A stretch of 64,000 nt of DNA from Agrobacterium tumefaciens (GCF_005221385.1 NZ_CP039904.1:558001-622000), one strand, 5' to 3'; shown: positions 29,483 through 39,657, counted from the stretch's first letter. Numbers and translations are program-made. Notes: a model not told the origin generated them from the sequence alone.

Positions 29483-30339
29483 GCCGCCTCACCTCCGGCA
29501 GGTTTCAGGGGAATAACCCTATCCAGCCCGAATTCGCGGGCATTGCGCAGATTGGGAATTTTTCCGCGCGCAGCCACCACCAGCGCCGTATCGATCTCGG
29601 CAAAGATGATCTCTTCCCCGCCGCCGCCGGCCATGGCCAGAACCTTGCCCCAAGGGTCGATGATGATGGAATGGCCGAACGTTTCACGCCCGTCCTCATG
29701 CACGCCGGCCTGCGCGGCAGCGATGACGAAAGCGCCGTTTTCAATGGCGCGGGCGCGCAGCAGGATTTCCCAATGGGCCTCCCCCGTCTGGCGGGTGAAG
29801 GCGGCGGGCACCGTCAGAACTTCGGCGCCGGCCAGCGCTTCTGCGCGGAAAAGCTGCGGGAAACGGACGTCATAGCAGATAGCAAAGCCGAATTTCGCCA
29901 AGGGAAGTTCGGCGATACGCGCCACTTCACCGGGCTCATAGGCAGCGCTTTCGCGCCAGCTTTCGCCATTGTCGAGATCGACATCGAACATGTGGATCTT
30001 GTCATAGTTGCAGATGCGCGAACCATCCGGCGCGAAGAAAAATCCTCGATTGGCGATCTTGCCATCCGGCCTGGCAATCGCCGTCGAGCCGACATGGACA
30101 TGAATACCGAGTTCGCGCGCAAGGCGCGAGGCGGTCGCAACGATGATGTCACCGTCATCATCACGCAGCTGGGCACGAAGCGCCTGTCTGTCCTTCTGGA
30201 TTGCACCCGTCATTTCCGGGGTCTGCACATAAACAGCGCCTTCCGCCGCAGCGGTGCGCACCAGCCGTTCCATGTCGGCGGCGTTTTTCGCCGGATCAAC
30301 GCCGGAGCGCATCTGGATGGCGGCAGCCTTGAAACTCAT
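29479..30339 (-). CDS. Carbon-nitrogen hydrolase (Nit/deaminated-glutathione-amidase-like)
   Basis: 286-residue nitrilase-superfamily amidase. The Glu-Lys-Cys triad is visible: Glu in QTPEMTGA, Lys in YDKIHMFDVD and Cys in AICYDVRFPQLF. The YDKIHMFDVD and CYDVRFP wording is typical of the Nit1 branch that hydrolyses deaminated glutathione, a metabolite-repair role. ATG 30339 is favoured over the GTG one codon upstream because of GGAGGA spacing. It lies 24 bp after the glutaredoxin gene, a suggestive glutathione-related neighbour. Confidence 0.85.
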   Translation of the reverse strand: MSFKAAAIQMRSGVDPAKNAADMERLVRTAAAEGAVYVQTPEMTGAIQKDRQALRAQLRDDDGDIIVATASRLARELGIHVHVGSTAIARPDGKIANRGFFFAPDGSRICNYDKIHMFDVDLDNGESWRESAAYEPGEVARIAELPLAKFGFAICYDVRFPQLFRAEALAGAEVLTVPAAFTRQTGEAHWEILLRARAIENGAFVIAAAQAGVHEDGRETFGHSIIIDPWGKVLAMAGGGGEEIIFAEIDTALVVAARGKIPNLRNAREFGLDRVIPLKPAGGEAA

Positions 30340-30363
30340 CACATCCTCCGTCGATCGGGCCGA

Positions 30364-30618
30364 TCAGGCAGCCAGCATCGCGTCCAGTTTGCCGGCACGC
30401 TCCAGGGCATGCAGATCGTCGCAACCGCCAACAAGCTCGCCATTGATGAAGATTTGCGGAAAGGTCGTTCCGCCGGATTTCTCGATCATTTCCTGCCGGT
30501 ATTCCGGTGTCGTGGTGGCGTTATACTCCGCATAGTCAACGCCCTTGCTGTCCAGCAGCGCCTTGGCGCGCGCGCAATAACCACAAAAATCCCGCGTATA
30601 GATCGTTACCGGTGCCAT
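30364..30618 (-). CDS. grxC: Glutaredoxin 3
   Basis: 84-residue thiol-disulfide oxidoreductase. The dithiol active site CGYC lies near residue 12, with the cis-proline segment GGTTFPQIF and the glutathione-binding GGCDDL. It is a typical GrxC length. The ATG chosen begins VTIYTRDFCGYC three residues in; a TTG three codons upstream is possible. It is part of the comF-grxC-nitrilase-DUF1178 series on the minus strand. Confidence 0.93.
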   Translation of the reverse strand: MAPVTIYTRDFCGYCARAKALLDSKGVDYAEYNATTTPEYRQEMIEKSGGTTFPQIFINGELVGGCDDLHALERAGKLDAMLAA

Positions 30619-30678
30619 GTCTTTCAAAGCCTCGCAAACGTGCGATCAGACGCACGGTTTCCTCATGTCATTCAGGCT

Positions 30679-31470
30679 TCATATAGGCCCGGAAATGGCC
30701 ATTGCAAAGGTCAAAACTGTCACATCCGCGGCACCTGCCTTGCGCAGAGCGCGGCTTGCCGCACCCACCGTCGCTCCGGTTGTGTAGACATCGTCCACCA
30801 GCACCACGCGCTTGCCATGAACATCGGTTTCCCGGCCGGGCGCAAACGAAAAAGCACCGCGCACATTATCCCGCCGGGCAAGTGCGGAAAGCCCCACCTG
30901 ACGCTCGGTCGGCTTTACGCGCAACAGCGTGCCGGCGAGCAGGGGTTTGCCGGCCGCCCTCGCCAGATGCCGCGCCAGCTCAGCGGACTGATTGAAGCGA
31001 CGGCGCAGGAAACGATGACGATGTAAGGGCACGGGCACAACGCAATCGCAGGCATCCACCGTTCCGTCGCTTGCCCGCAGCATCCACAGCGCCATCAACC
31101 CGGCGAGATCGGTGCGGTCCTGATATTTCAGACGATGCACCAGCTTGCGGGCAGTGCCCTCATGGCTGGCGACGGCGCGCAGGCGATCAAAGGGTGGCGG
31201 ATCGGCAATTGCCTGCGCACTGACAACGCCTTCGCCATGATCACGCGAAAAGGGGATGCCCAAAACCTCGCAGAAAGGCCGTTCGATGAAGGCAACCTCT
31301 CGCCAGCAATCGGGACACAATGCCCCCTCGCCGCCCGTCATGCGATTGCAGCCCGCGCAGGTTGGCGGATAAACCATGCGGAAGGCCGCGCGCAACAGAC
31401 CACGGGCAGCGGCCGGCACGGTGGCGGACTTCGACATTAAACCCGAAAACAGATCGTCACCAGCACCCAT
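30679..31470 (-). CDS. comF: ComF family phosphoribosyltransferase-like protein
   Basis: About 263 residues. The N-terminus carries a four-cysteine zinc finger (CAGC then CPDC, roughly residues 37-55), the middle the CVVPVPLHRHRFLRRRFNQ segment and the end the PRPP-binding loop VVLVDDVYTTGATVG. ComF proteins are needed for DNA uptake in some species; in rhizobia their role is unclear. The frame is open far upstream, overlapping the divergent methyltransferase gene, so the start is set near 31470 by family length; an ATG at 31437 is the alternative and neither has a strong ribosome site. Confidence 0.82.
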   Translation of the reverse strand: MGAGDDLFSGLMSKSATVPAAARGLLRAAFRMVYPPTCAGCNRMTGGEGALCPDCWREVAFIERPFCEVLGIPFSRDHGEGVVSAQAIADPPPFDRLRAVASHEGTARKLVHRLKYQDRTDLAGLMALWMLRASDGTVDACDCVVPVPLHRHRFLRRRFNQSAELARHLARAAGKPLLAGTLLRVKPTERQVGLSALARRDNVRGAFSFAPGRETDVHGKRVVLVDDVYTTGATVGAASRALRKAGAADVTVLTFAMAISGPI

Positions 31471-31614
31471 GAGGTTGACTTTAGCGCCGAACGGGTGCCT
31501 TTGCGAGAGCGATATGGTCCGGCCAGTGACCGGAAAACGATGCCCCAAGGGGGCATGACAGCAAAGATACGGCCCGCCGATCCCGAAGGCGCTATTGGCC
31601 GAGCAGGCAAGACG

Positions 31615-32496
31615 ATGGATATTCTCTTTGACCAGGCCCTGATCGAACAAAACCGCCGCCGGGCATGGAACCGGCGCGACGACAAGGCCCTGTTTCTTCT
31701 CGATATGGCAGCTGAAGAACTCGCCGACAGGCTCGCCATTGTCGAGCGCCAATTCGAGACCGCGATCGAACTGCATGGCGGAACCGGCATCACCGCGCAG
31801 CGCCTGGCCGCGACGGGCAAGGTGGAGGCAATCCGCCGTATCGAGACCGAGAGCTGTTTTGCCACGGATGGGAATATTCCGCAGGCAGCCTCAATGGAAC
31901 ATCTGCCGCTTGAGGAGGCGTCCGCCAATCTCGTCGTTTCGCCGCTTGCACTGCATCTCACCAATGATACGCCCGGCGCGCTGATCCAGATCCGGCGGGC
32001 ATTGAAGCCGGATGGCCTGTTTTTAGGCGCCATTCCCGGCAGCGGCACCCTGCATGAACTGCGCGACGTGCTGCTGACGGCGGAGGCGGAACTGACCGGC
32101 GGCGCCAGCCCGCGCGTCATTCCCTTCGCCGATGTGCGTGATGTCGGGGCGCTTCTGCAGCGCGCCGGCTTTGCGCTTCCGGTCACCGATTCGGAAACCT
32201 ATACGGTGCGGTACGATTCGATTTTCCCGCTGATGCGCGACCTGCGCGCCATGGGCATGGCCAATCCCCTGGCAAGCCGCAGCAGAAAACCGCTCAACCG
32301 CGCGTTCTTCCTGCGCGCGGCGGAGCTTTACGCAGAACGTTATTCCGATCCGGACGGACGGATAAGGGCGACTTTTTCCATCATTTATGTTTCGGGCTGG
32401 GCGCCGCATGAGAGCCAGCAGAAACCGCTGAAGCCCGGCTCCGCCAAGGTTCGTCTGGCCGATGCGTTGAAGACAACCGAGGTGAAACTGTCCTGA
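31615..32496 (+). CDS. BioC/NDUFAF5-like SAM-dependent methyltransferase
   Basis: 293-residue protein. The start ILFDQALIEQNRRRAW, the ASMEHLPLEEASANLVVSPLALHL core and RRALKPDGLFLGAIPG match the alphaproteobacterial relatives of NDUFAF5, a complex I assembly hydroxylase in mitochondria, annotated in bacteria as BioC-like methyltransferases. The first SAM-binding loop is less typical than in BioC. Divergent from comF; that gene pair is common in rhizobia. Whether it methylates or hydroxylates is open. Confidence 0.8.
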   Translation: MDILFDQALIEQNRRRAWNRRDDKALFLLDMAAEELADRLAIVERQFETAIELHGGTGITAQRLAATGKVEAIRRIETESCFATDGNIPQAASMEHLPLEEASANLVVSPLALHLTNDTPGALIQIRRALKPDGLFLGAIPGSGTLHELRDVLLTAEAELTGGASPRVIPFADVRDVGALLQRAGFALPVTDSETYTVRYDSIFPLMRDLRAMGMANPLASRSRKPLNRAFFLRAAELYAERYSDPDGRIRATFSIIYVSGWAPHESQQKPLKPGSAKVRLADALKTTEVKLS

Positions 32497-32514
32497 GTGG
32501 TCGGCCTAAAGGGG

Positions 32515-32685
32515 TTAAAACTCGGCAAAAGTATCGGCTATGAACTGGAATATGGCATTGATACTGGTGCTGACGGCACTTGCGCCGCCAATAATTCCGA
32601 CAGAAATCACGGCGACGATCAGACCGTATTCAATTGCGGTCGCGCCGTCTTCGTTTTTGCAGAAATTGATAAAAGAACGCAGCAC
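32515..32685 (-). CDS. Flp/Fap-type pilin (type IVb), isolated gene
   Basis: 56-residue pilin precursor. The prepilin peptidase site is NEDG followed by ATAIEYGLIVAVIS, the Flp consensus with Glu and Tyr at +5/+6, and the rest is one hydrophobic helix. The GTG start at 32685 has GAGGA seven bases ahead; the longer frame upstream is not family-like. Flp pilins are assembled by the Tad/Cpa machinery, none of whose genes (cpaA-F, tad) lie in this window, so it is an orphan pilin copy or serves a system elsewhere. Confidence 0.85.
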   Translation of the reverse strand: MLRSFINFCKNEDGATAIEYGLIVAVISVGIIGGASAVSTSINAIFQFIADTFAEF

Positions 32686-32802
32686 AGGATATTCCTCATC
32701 CACCATCCGGTTTATCCCGCCGGCCGGCACTATGCTTTATTGAAATCGAATATATCTTAAGGCGACGAGTGTGAGGAATCGGTTACGGATGATAGTAAAC
32801 GA

Positions 32803-33117
32803 TCAGCAACCGCTATCGTTGTTGTAACCGGTCACGACGCAGGGCATTTCCGGCATCGGCTGGGTTATGCTGCGGCGGATGGAATAGGTCTTGCCCATAT
32901 CGGTTTTCTTGATCGAGCCGGTGCTGATCATGTCATAATTGTCGGGAAACTGAGCCACACGGGTGGATGATTTTCCGGCAAGCATCGGGGTGATGATCAG
33001 GGAGAGAGCGATAACGGCTGTGCCGAAAAGCAGCGCGACATTAAGAACGCCGGTGCGACGGGATTTATCGGAATAAGAGTGACGACCTTCCACCGTCTTC
33101 CAGAAATCCTCGTTCAT
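32803..33117 (-). CDS. Small single-pass membrane protein, unknown
   Basis: 104-residue protein not recognised as a named family. A cytoplasmic start (NEDFWKTVEGRHSYSDKSRR) is followed by one membrane helix at about residues 25-45 (VALLFGTAVIALSLIITPML) and a soluble C-terminal part of about 55 residues ending in CVVTGYNNDSGC, with two cysteines that could form a disulfide outside the membrane. GAGG six bases before ATG 33117 supports the start. It stands between the Flp pilin gene and mutT with spacers on both sides. Confidence 0.7.
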   Translation of the reverse strand: MNEDFWKTVEGRHSYSDKSRRTGVLNVALLFGTAVIALSLIITPMLAGKSSTRVAQFPDNYDMISTGSIKKTDMGKTYSIRRSITQPMPEMPCVVTGYNNDSGC

Positions 33118-33274
33118 GACCAACCTCGTCTCGCGCAGTTTACCGCTTCTTTAGATTAACAATCTGCCAGAGGGTGCTGAACGATCTCTTAACGCAGGCC
33201 CGTTTTGGCACGGCAAAGCGGGGTTACAAGGGCGTTTTCACGAAGCTGTTACGCGTAAAGCGGCAGGCGTCGCC

Positions 33275-33688
33275 TTAAAGCAGATCCTGCAGGAAAGGGA
33301 TAAGCGGCTCGTCGGCCGGCGGCATGGGGTAGTCACGCAAGGCTTGCGGCTTTACCCATTTGAGCGCCTGCCCTTCCCGCCCATGCGGGATGCCTTCATA
33401 ACGGCGGCACACATAGAGCGGCATCAGCAGGTGAAAGGTCTCATAAGTATGGCTGGCGAAGGTCAGCGGTGCGAGGCAGGCGACCTTGGTCTTGATACCC
33501 AGTTCTTCGTCGAGCTCGCGAACAAGGGTCTCTTCCGGCGTCTCGCCGTGCTCCACCTTGCCACCGGGAAATTCCCAAAGGCCGGCAAGCGATTTGCCTT
33601 CCGGACGCTGCGCCAGAAGGATACGGCCGTCCTGATCGAGAAGCGCGCAGGCAGCGACCAGCAGGATTTTTTTGCCCGCCTCACTCAT
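33275..33688 (-). CDS. mutT: Nudix hydrolase, MutT-type 8-oxo-dGTP diphosphatase
   Basis: 137-residue Nudix enzyme that removes oxidised dGTP from the nucleotide pool. The Nudix box is complete from GGKVEHGETPEE to RELDEELGI (about residues 37-59). The start LLVAACALLDQDGRILLAQRP is MutT-like. ATG 33688 overlaps the stop of the preceding GNAT gene (ATGA), so translation is coupled. Last gene of the argJ-GNAT-mutT transcript, the usual rhizobial order. Confidence 0.92.
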   Translation of the reverse strand: MSEAGKKILLVAACALLDQDGRILLAQRPEGKSLAGLWEFPGGKVEHGETPEETLVRELDEELGIKTKVACLAPLTFASHTYETFHLLMPLYVCRRYEGIPHGREGQALKWVKPQALRDYPMPPADEPLIPFLQDLL

Positions 33689-34461
33689 TCTTCTGCACCC
33701 TTGTGCCAATAGCGGTAACGATAAGCCTCGGTGAAACCGAATTTTTCATAGAGCGCAATCGCGGCAGCATTGGTGGAAACCACCTGCAACCATGCGCTTT
33801 TCGCGCCGCTGATCCTGGCCCAGCGCAGCGCCGAGGCTAAAATCTGCGTGCCGAGACCCTTTTGTCGTTGCGACTTGTCGACATCGAGGGAGATGATGCC
33901 GGCAAGATCGTTATCCTGCACGCAAATAACAGTCGCAAGCGGGCGGCCTTCAACTTCTTCGTTGATGAACAGGCCGAGCGTCGGCTTGATGGAACTGACG
34001 ATCTCGGCAATCGCCGGACGCAGGGCCACATCGCCATCGCTGACCTTGAGACTGGCTTCCACAAAGCGGCCAATATCGTGGCTCGGCAGGCTGACGAGCG
34101 TCTCCGGAAGCTCCATGCCGGAAAGATCAGCCGTCATCACCTTGACTTCCTCGAACACGGACCAGCCGTCCTTGACCAGAAAGTCCTTCAGTTGCGGCGG
34201 CATCAGCGTTGTTTCGCGTACCACCAGCGGGCGCCCGAAATCCTCAAAACGTTTGCGCGCCTTTTCCAGCCGCACCGCGCTGTTGCCATAGTCGGAGGGA
34301 TCCAGCGGCACTACGCAGTTGATGCGCTTGGAGGGATGCGAACCCGTCAGGCGGATTTGCCAGCTGCCGTCATAAATTACCGACGAGGCAGGCCATGCCC
34401 GGAAGCTGACGGCTTCCAGACGGCGAACCAGCGGCAGATTGACGGCCTTGTTGTCCTGCAT
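33685..34461 (-). CDS. GNAT family N-acetyltransferase
   Basis: 258-residue protein. The C-terminal half (about residues 120-255) is a GNAT domain with the acetyl-CoA-binding RQKGLGTQIL and the final strand ALYEKFGFTEAYRYRYWHK. The N-terminal half (PASSVIYDGSWQIRLTGSHPSKRINCV) is typical of the larger GNATs that always sit between argJ and mutT in rhizobia. Substrate unknown; the argJ neighbour hints at amino-acid or peptide acetylation, which is inference. It starts 18 bp after argJ. Confidence 0.85.
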   Translation of the reverse strand: MQDNKAVNLPLVRRLEAVSFRAWPASSVIYDGSWQIRLTGSHPSKRINCVVPLDPSDYGNSAVRLEKARKRFEDFGRPLVVRETTLMPPQLKDFLVKDGWSVFEEVKVMTADLSGMELPETLVSLPSHDIGRFVEASLKVSDGDVALRPAIAEIVSSIKPTLGLFINEEVEGRPLATVICVQDNDLAGIISLDVDKSQRQKGLGTQILASALRWARISGAKSAWLQVVSTNAAAIALYEKFGFTEAYRYRYWHKGAEE

Positions 34462-34479
34462 TCTCTTCGGCTCCAACGG

Positions 34480-35721
34480 TCAGCTCCGGTAGTCGCCGTT
34501 GATCGCAACATATTCCTTGGTCAGGTCGCAGGTCCAGACCGTGGCCGTACCCTGGCCGAGACCGATATCCACCTTCACCGGAATGTCTTCCAGCCGCATC
34601 ACGGCGGTGGTCTCCACTTCCGAATAATCCGGGTCGCGCTCGCCATTCACGGCCACGCGCACGCCGCCGAACCAGATGGCGAGGCGGTCGCGATCAGCCA
34701 TTTCGCCTGATTTGCCAACGGCCATGACGACACGACCCCAATTTGCGTCTTCACCTGCAACGGCAGTTTTCACCAGCGGTGAATTGGCGATGGAAAGGGC
34801 GATCTTTTTGGCGGCGGCATCGTTTTCCGCGCCGGTGACGGTGACTTCCACCATCTTGCGTGCGCCCTCACCGTCACGCACCACCTGCAGCGCCAGATCC
34901 TTCAGGAGATCATTGAGGGCGGTACGGAAGGAGGAGAGGCGCTCATCATCGGCGCTCGTCACCTTCACCTGGCCGTCCTCAGCCGCCGCACCGGTGGCAA
35001 ACAGCATCAGCGTGTCTGACGTGGACGTGTCGCTATCGACGGTCACGGAATTAAAGGTCGGGCCGACACCGGCCGAAAGCAGGGATTGCAGCGCGGCAGG
35101 CTCAATATCGGCATCCGTCACCACAAATGAGAGCATCGTCGCCATATCGGGGGCAATCATGCCCGCCCCCTTGGAAATACCGTTGATCGTCACGATCACG
35201 CCGCCGATCTCGGCTGTGCGGGTCGCGACCTTGGGATAGGTGTCGGTCGTCATGATCGCCTTGGCAGCTTCCTGCCAGAAATCGGCTTCCGCCCTAACGT
35301 TCATGTCGCCGAGAACACCCGCAAATTTTGAGGCGTCCAGCGGTTCGCCGATCACCCCGGTCGAAGCCAGAAACACTTCACCTTCAGAGCAGCCGACGGC
35401 AGCGGCGGCGGATTTCGCCGTCAGCTCGGTTGCGGCCTTGCCCTTGATACCGGTGAAGGCATTGGCATTGCCGGAATTGACCACCACGGCACGTGCTGCG
35501 CCGCCGCCGAGATTGGCGCGGCAAAAATCGACCGGGGCCGAGGGGCATTTCGATTTGGTGAAAACGCCGGCCACACTTGCCGGCTTGTCGAACACCATCA
35601 GCAGAACGTCGGTGCGGTTCTTGTACTTGATGCCGGCAGCGGCCGTCGCCATGCGAACGCCGCGCAGCGCAGGCATGTCGGGATAGGATTTCGGAGCGAG
35701 CGGGGAAACGGCAACGGACAT
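34480..35721 (-). CDS. argJ: Bifunctional glutamate N-acetyltransferase / amino-acid acetyltransferase
   Basis: 413-residue enzyme that recycles the acetyl group from N-acetylornithine to glutamate in arginine synthesis. The precursor cleaves itself before the threonine-type nucleophile in [16 protein letters not shown], near residue 190; in this protein that segment reads MATML, with the Thr present. The N-terminal [17 protein letters not shown] and the [14 protein letters not shown] segment are diagnostic. Gene order parvulin, argJ, GNAT, mutT is conserved in rhizobia. A strong hairpin separates it from the parvulin gene. Confidence 0.95.
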   Translation of the reverse strand: MSVAVSPLAPKSYPDMPALRGVRMATAAAGIKYKNRTDVLLMVFDKPASVAGVFTKSKCPSAPVDFCRANLGGGAARAVVVNSGNANAFTGIKGKAATELTAKSAAAAVGCSEGEVFLASTGVIGEPLDASKFAGVLGDMNVRAEADFWQEAAKAIMTTDTYPKVATRTAEIGGVIVTINGISKGAGMIAPDMATMLSFVVTDADIEPAALQSLLSAGVGPTFNSVTVDSDTSTSDTLMLFATGAAAEDGQVKVTSADDERLSSFRTALNDLLKDLALQVVRDGEGARKMVEVTVTGAENDAAAKKIALSIANSPLVKTAVAGEDANWGRVVMAVGKSGEMADRDRLAIWFGGVRVAVNGERDPDYSEVETTAVMRLEDIPVKVDIGLGQGTATVWTCDLTKEYVAINGDYRS

Positions 35722-35773
35722 GGGAAGCGCCTGAAATTCTGGAAATGGGAGGTATGGAAGTGCCGGAGATGAA

Positions 35774-35799
35774 ACGGGGCGGCCTCACAGCCGCCCCGT
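35774..35799 (-). terminator. Hairpin terminator after the parvulin gene
   Basis: ACGGGGCGGC (35774-35783) and GCCGCCCCGT (35790-35799) form a perfect 10-bp stem with a CTCACA loop, 14 bp past the parvulin stop. On the minus strand it is followed by only three T residues, so partial termination before argJ is likely. Confidence 0.6.
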
Positions 35800-35813
35800 A
35801 ACGTGGGTATTTA

Positions 35814-36680
35814 TTACTGCTGCGGCTGCTGAGCCTGCTGTTCCTTCGTGGCTTCGTCGTAGCCCTTCTTCAGCGTCTCATCCATGATTTCGATCTTCTG
35901 GTCAGCCTTTGCCTTCTCGATGAGGGCAACGTACTTGTCACGCATGACAAGCTGACGAACCTGCGGCTCGACCTGCTCGAAAGCCGGCGGCGGGGCGATG
36001 CGCTTGTCTTCCAGCTTGATGACGTGGAAGCCGAACTGCGTCTTCACCGGGGTCTTGGTGTAGGCGCCCTTTTCGAGGCCGAAGGCGGCTTCTTCGAATT
36101 CCGGCACCATGCGACCCTTGCCGAACCAGCCGAGATCGCCACCGTCATCCTTGTTGGAATCGGTCGACTTTTCCTTGGCGAGTGCGGCGAAATCCTTGCC
36201 CGAATCAAGCTGCTTGATGATGTCCTTGGCGTCGTCTTCGCTGGCGACGAGGATGTGGGCAGCCTTGATTTCTTCTTCCTGCGGCAGGGCTGCGACTTCC
36301 TTGTCGTAGCGCGCCTTCACTTCGTCAGCGGTAACGGCATCAACCACATGCTTGCGGAAATAGGCATTGTGCAGCTCACGGTCCTGAATGAATTCCATGC
36401 GCTTCTTGAAGTCCTCGGTCTTTTCGAGGCCTTCTGCGCTGGCGTTCTTCACGAGAAGCTTGACGTCGATCGCGCCGGAAAGGGCTGCAACCTTCTTCTG
36501 CTCGTCGGGAAGCTGCGCGAGCTGCGGATCGAGGTTGCCCATGGCGAGGTCGAGTTCGGACTGGTGGATTTCCAGATCGCCGACCTTGGCGACAACCTTG
36601 TCTTCCTGTGCAAAAGCCGGAAGCTGGAGGCCGAGCGTGGCCACAATCACCGCAGCCGCAATTTTATTATAGCGCAACAT
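35814..36680 (-). CDS. Periplasmic parvulin-type peptidyl-prolyl isomerase
   Basis: 288-residue exported foldase. Signal peptide from MLRYNKIAA to a cut near LPAFA (about residue 24); a SurA-like N-terminal helical part (VAKVGDLEIHQSELDLAMGN); a rotamase domain (about residues 140-240) with AAHILVASED, GGDLGWFGKGRMVPEFE and TQFGFHVIKLED; and a Gln-rich end. ATG 36680 is chosen because AAGG and the signal peptide fit; the longer frame upstream is not needed. It diverges from secA, and the two export-related genes share a 243-bp promoter region. Confidence 0.92.
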   Translation of the reverse strand: MLRYNKIAAAVIVATLGLQLPAFAQEDKVVAKVGDLEIHQSELDLAMGNLDPQLAQLPDEQKKVAALSGAIDVKLLVKNASAEGLEKTEDFKKRMEFIQDRELHNAYFRKHVVDAVTADEVKARYDKEVAALPQEEEIKAAHILVASEDDAKDIIKQLDSGKDFAALAKEKSTDSNKDDGGDLGWFGKGRMVPEFEEAAFGLEKGAYTKTPVKTQFGFHVIKLEDKRIAPPPAFEQVEPQVRQLVMRDKYVALIEKAKADQKIEIMDETLKKGYDEATKEQQAQQPQQ

Positions 36681-36923
36681 TTTGAACCTTTCGGGGACAA
36701 TGCCGGCTCCAGACATGGTTTCCGGCTCTGAAAAAACTTCCAAACACCGGATTGTGGCCATTCTGTAACGGGCAGAACCGTTGACATCATTTGCCCCCCC
36801 TCTTATCTGTCACGCAACCTCGCGTCCAGATACGTTGAAGGGCGAAGTCCGTCATTTGTTGCTGAAATCAGCGTGACGGAGAAAAGCGCCCGCGAAAACG
36901 GAATTTCAGAAAGGGCCAGTAAG

Positions 36924-39632
36924 ATGGTCAGTCTCGGCGGAATAGCCCGCAAGTTGTTCGGTTCGGCAAATGAACGCCGCGTCCGCTCCTATAAAAGCAA
37001 GATCGCAGCCATCAATGCGCTGGAAGAGGCCACCAAGGCTTTGTCCGATGAGGCGCTGGCGGCAAAGACGGCGGAGTTTCGCCAGCAGCTTGCCGACGGC
37101 AAATCGCTGGACGATCTTCTAATCCCGGCTTTCGCTGTCGCCCGTGAGGCGTCGCGCCGTGTTCTGCACATGCGCCCCTTCGACGTGCAGCTGACCGGCG
37201 CCATGATCCTTCATGGCGGCGCCATCGCCGAAATGAAGACGGGTGAAGGCAAGACGCTGGTGGCGACCCTTGCGGTCTACCTCAACGCACTCGCCGGCAA
37301 GGGCGTGCATGTCGTCACCGTCAACGACTATCTCGCCAAGCGCGACGCGGCCACGATGAGCAGGCTATATGGCTTCCTCGGGCTGACGACCGGCGTCATC
37401 GTGCACGGTCTGGACGACGACCAGCGCCGCGAGGCCTATGCCTGCGACATCACCTACGCGACGAATAACGAGCTCGGCTTCGATTATCTGCGCGATAACA
37501 TGAAATACGACCGCGCCCAGATGGTGCAGCGTAGCCACAACTATGCGATCGTCGATGAAGTCGACTCGATCCTCGTCGATGAGGCGCGCACGCCGCTCAT
37601 CATCTCCGGCCCGCTGGACGACCGCTCCGACCTCTACAACACCATCGACGCCTTCATTCCGCTTTTGTCGCCGGAAGACTACGAAATCGATGAAAAGCAG
37701 CGCTCGGCCAACTTCTCCGAAGACGGCACCGAAAAGCTCGAGAACCTGCTGCGGCAGGCGGGTCTGCTGAAGGGCGAATCGCTTTACGACATCGAAAACG
37801 TCGCCATCGTTCACCACATCAACAATGCGCTGAAGGCCCACAAGCTCTTCACCCGCGACAAGGACTACATCGTCCGCAACGACGAAATCGTCATCATCGA
37901 CGAGTTTACCGGCCGCATGATGCCGGGCCGCCGTTATTCCGAAGGTCAGCACCAGGCTCTGGAAGCCAAGGAAAAGGTGCAGATCCAGCCGGAAAACCAG
38001 ACGCTTTCCTCCGTCACCTTCCAGAATTATTTCCGCATGTACGCAAAGCTCGCTGGCATGACCGGTACGGCTTCGACGGAAGCGGAAGAGTTCGGCAACA
38101 TCTACGGCCTCGATGTTATCGAAGTGCCGACCAACCTGCCGATCCAGCGTATCGACGAGGACGACGAGGTTTACCGCACCGGCGAGGAGAAGTTCCTCGC
38201 GATCATCACCGAGATCAAGGCGGCGCATGAGCGTGGCCAACCGGTTCTGGTCGGCACGACGTCGATCGAAAAATCCGAGCTTCTGGCCCATATGCTGCGC
38301 CAGTCCGGCTTTACCGATTTCCAGGTTCTGAACGCCCGTTACCACGAGCAGGAAGCCTATATCGTTTCGCAGGCCGGCGTTCCCGGCGCCGTCACCATCG
38401 CCACCAACATGGCTGGCCGCGGTACTGACATCCAGCTCGGCGGCAACGTCGACATGCGCCTTGAGCGCGAACTGGAAGGCATGGAGCCGGGCCCTGAGCT
38501 TGACGCGAAGGAAGAAGCGATCCGCGCCGAAATCAAGGTGCTGAAGGAAAAGGCCCTCGCTGCCGGCGGTCTTTACGTCATCGCCACCGAGCGCCACGAA
38601 AGCCGCCGTATCGACAACCAGCTGCGCGGTCGTTCCGGCCGTCAGGGTGACCCGGGCCGCTCGAAATTCTATCTGTCGCTCCAGGATGACCTGATGCGCA
38701 TCTTCGGCTCCGAGCGCATGGACTCGATGCTGCAGAAGCTCGGCCTCAAGGAAGGCGAGGCAATCGTCCATCCGTGGATCAACAAGGCGCTGGAACGCGC
38801 CCAGAAGAAGGTCGAAGCCCGCAACTTCGAGACCCGCAAGAACCTTCTGAAATATGACGACGTGCTGAACGACCAGCGCAAGGTGATCTTCGAGCAGCGC
38901 CTCGAACTGATGGAAGCCGACAATATCGGCGAAACCGCAGCTGACATGCGCAACGAGGTCATCGAGACGCTCGTCACCAAGCATGTTCCGGAAAATGCCT
39001 ATGCCGAACAGTGGGACATCGCTGGCCTGAAGGCCGGTATCGCCCAGTTCCTGAACCTCGACCTGCCGGTGGAGGAATGGGCCAAGGAAGAAGGCATCGC
39101 CGAGGACGACATTCTCCAGCGCGTCACCGAGGCGGCCGACAAATATGCCGCCGAACGCGCGGAACGTTTCGGCCCTGAAATCATGACCTATGTCGAACGC
39201 TCGGTCATTCTCCAGACGATCGACCATCTGTGGCGCGAACATATCGTCAACCTCGACCACCTTCGCTCCGTCGTCGGTTTCCGTGGTTACGCCCAGCGCG
39301 ATCCGTTGCAGGAATACAAGGCGGAAGCTTTCGAGCTGTTCCAGGCACTGCTTGCCAATCTGCGCGAAGGCGTTACCGCCCAGCTGATGCGCGTGGAACT
39401 GGTGCAGCAGGAACCACAGCAGCCGGAACTGCCGGAAATGACCGCCCATCATCTCGACCCCGTCACCGGCGAGGACGAGATGTCGTATAGCGCACCCGTC
39501 GCTTTGGTGCCGGCCGAGGAGCGTGATCCGAACAACCCCGCCAGCTGGGGCCGTATCGGGCGCAATGAAATGTGCCCCTGTGGATCGGGCAAGAAATACA
39601 AACATTGCCACGGTGTTTACGAACAGGCGTAA
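36924..39632 (+). CDS. secA: Preprotein translocase ATPase SecA
   Basis: 902-residue motor that pushes unfolded proteins through SecYEG. Intact features are Walker A (MKTGEGKT), the DEAD-like [16 protein letters not shown], the second-domain [14 protein letters not shown] and RSGRQGDPG helicase motifs, and a zinc-binding C-terminus [13 protein letters not shown] that contacts SecB. ATG 36924 gives the length usual in rhizobia and has AAGGG upstream; the open frame 17 codons further up is not supported. Ends at a strong terminator. Confidence 0.97.
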   Translation: MVSLGGIARKLFGSANERRVRSYKSKIAAINALEEATKALSDEALAAKTAEFRQQLADGKSLDDLLIPAFAVAREASRRVLHMRPFDVQLTGAMILHGGAIAEMKTGEGKTLVATLAVYLNALAGKGVHVVTVNDYLAKRDAATMSRLYGFLGLTTGVIVHGLDDDQRREAYACDITYATNNELGFDYLRDNMKYDRAQMVQRSHNYAIVDEVDSILVDEARTPLIISGPLDDRSDLYNTIDAFIPLLSPEDYEIDEKQRSANFSEDGTEKLENLLRQAGLLKGESLYDIENVAIVHHINNALKAHKLFTRDKDYIVRNDEIVIIDEFTGRMMPGRRYSEGQHQALEAKEKVQIQPENQTLSSVTFQNYFRMYAKLAGMTGTASTEAEEFGNIYGLDVIEVPTNLPIQRIDEDDEVYRTGEEKFLAIITEIKAAHERGQPVLVGTTSIEKSELLAHMLRQSGFTDFQVLNARYHEQEAYIVSQAGVPGAVTIATNMAGRGTDIQLGGNVDMRLERELEGMEPGPELDAKEEAIRAEIKVLKEKALAAGGLYVIATERHESRRIDNQLRGRSGRQGDPGRSKFYLSLQDDLMRIFGSERMDSMLQKLGLKEGEAIVHPWINKALERAQKKVEARNFETRKNLLKYDDVLNDQRKVIFEQRLELMEADNIGETAADMRNEVIETLVTKHVPENAYAEQWDIAGLKAGIAQFLNLDLPVEEWAKEEGIAEDDILQRVTEAADKYAAERAERFGPEIMTYVERSVILQTIDHLWREHIVNLDHLRSVVGFRGYAQRDPLQEYKAEAFELFQALLANLREGVTAQLMRVELVQQEPQQPELPEMTAHHLDPVTGEDEMSYSAPVALVPAEERDPNNPASWGRIGRNEMCPCGSGKKYKHCHGVYEQA

Positions 39633-39657
39633 ACCGCAGCCCCATTTTTGATAGCGA

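Noticed and set aside
37365..39611. A 748-codon open frame on the minus strand opposite secA
   Set aside because: It mirrors secA codon by codon, has no ribosome site and its translation resembles nothing; long antisense frames are usual in GC-rich DNA.
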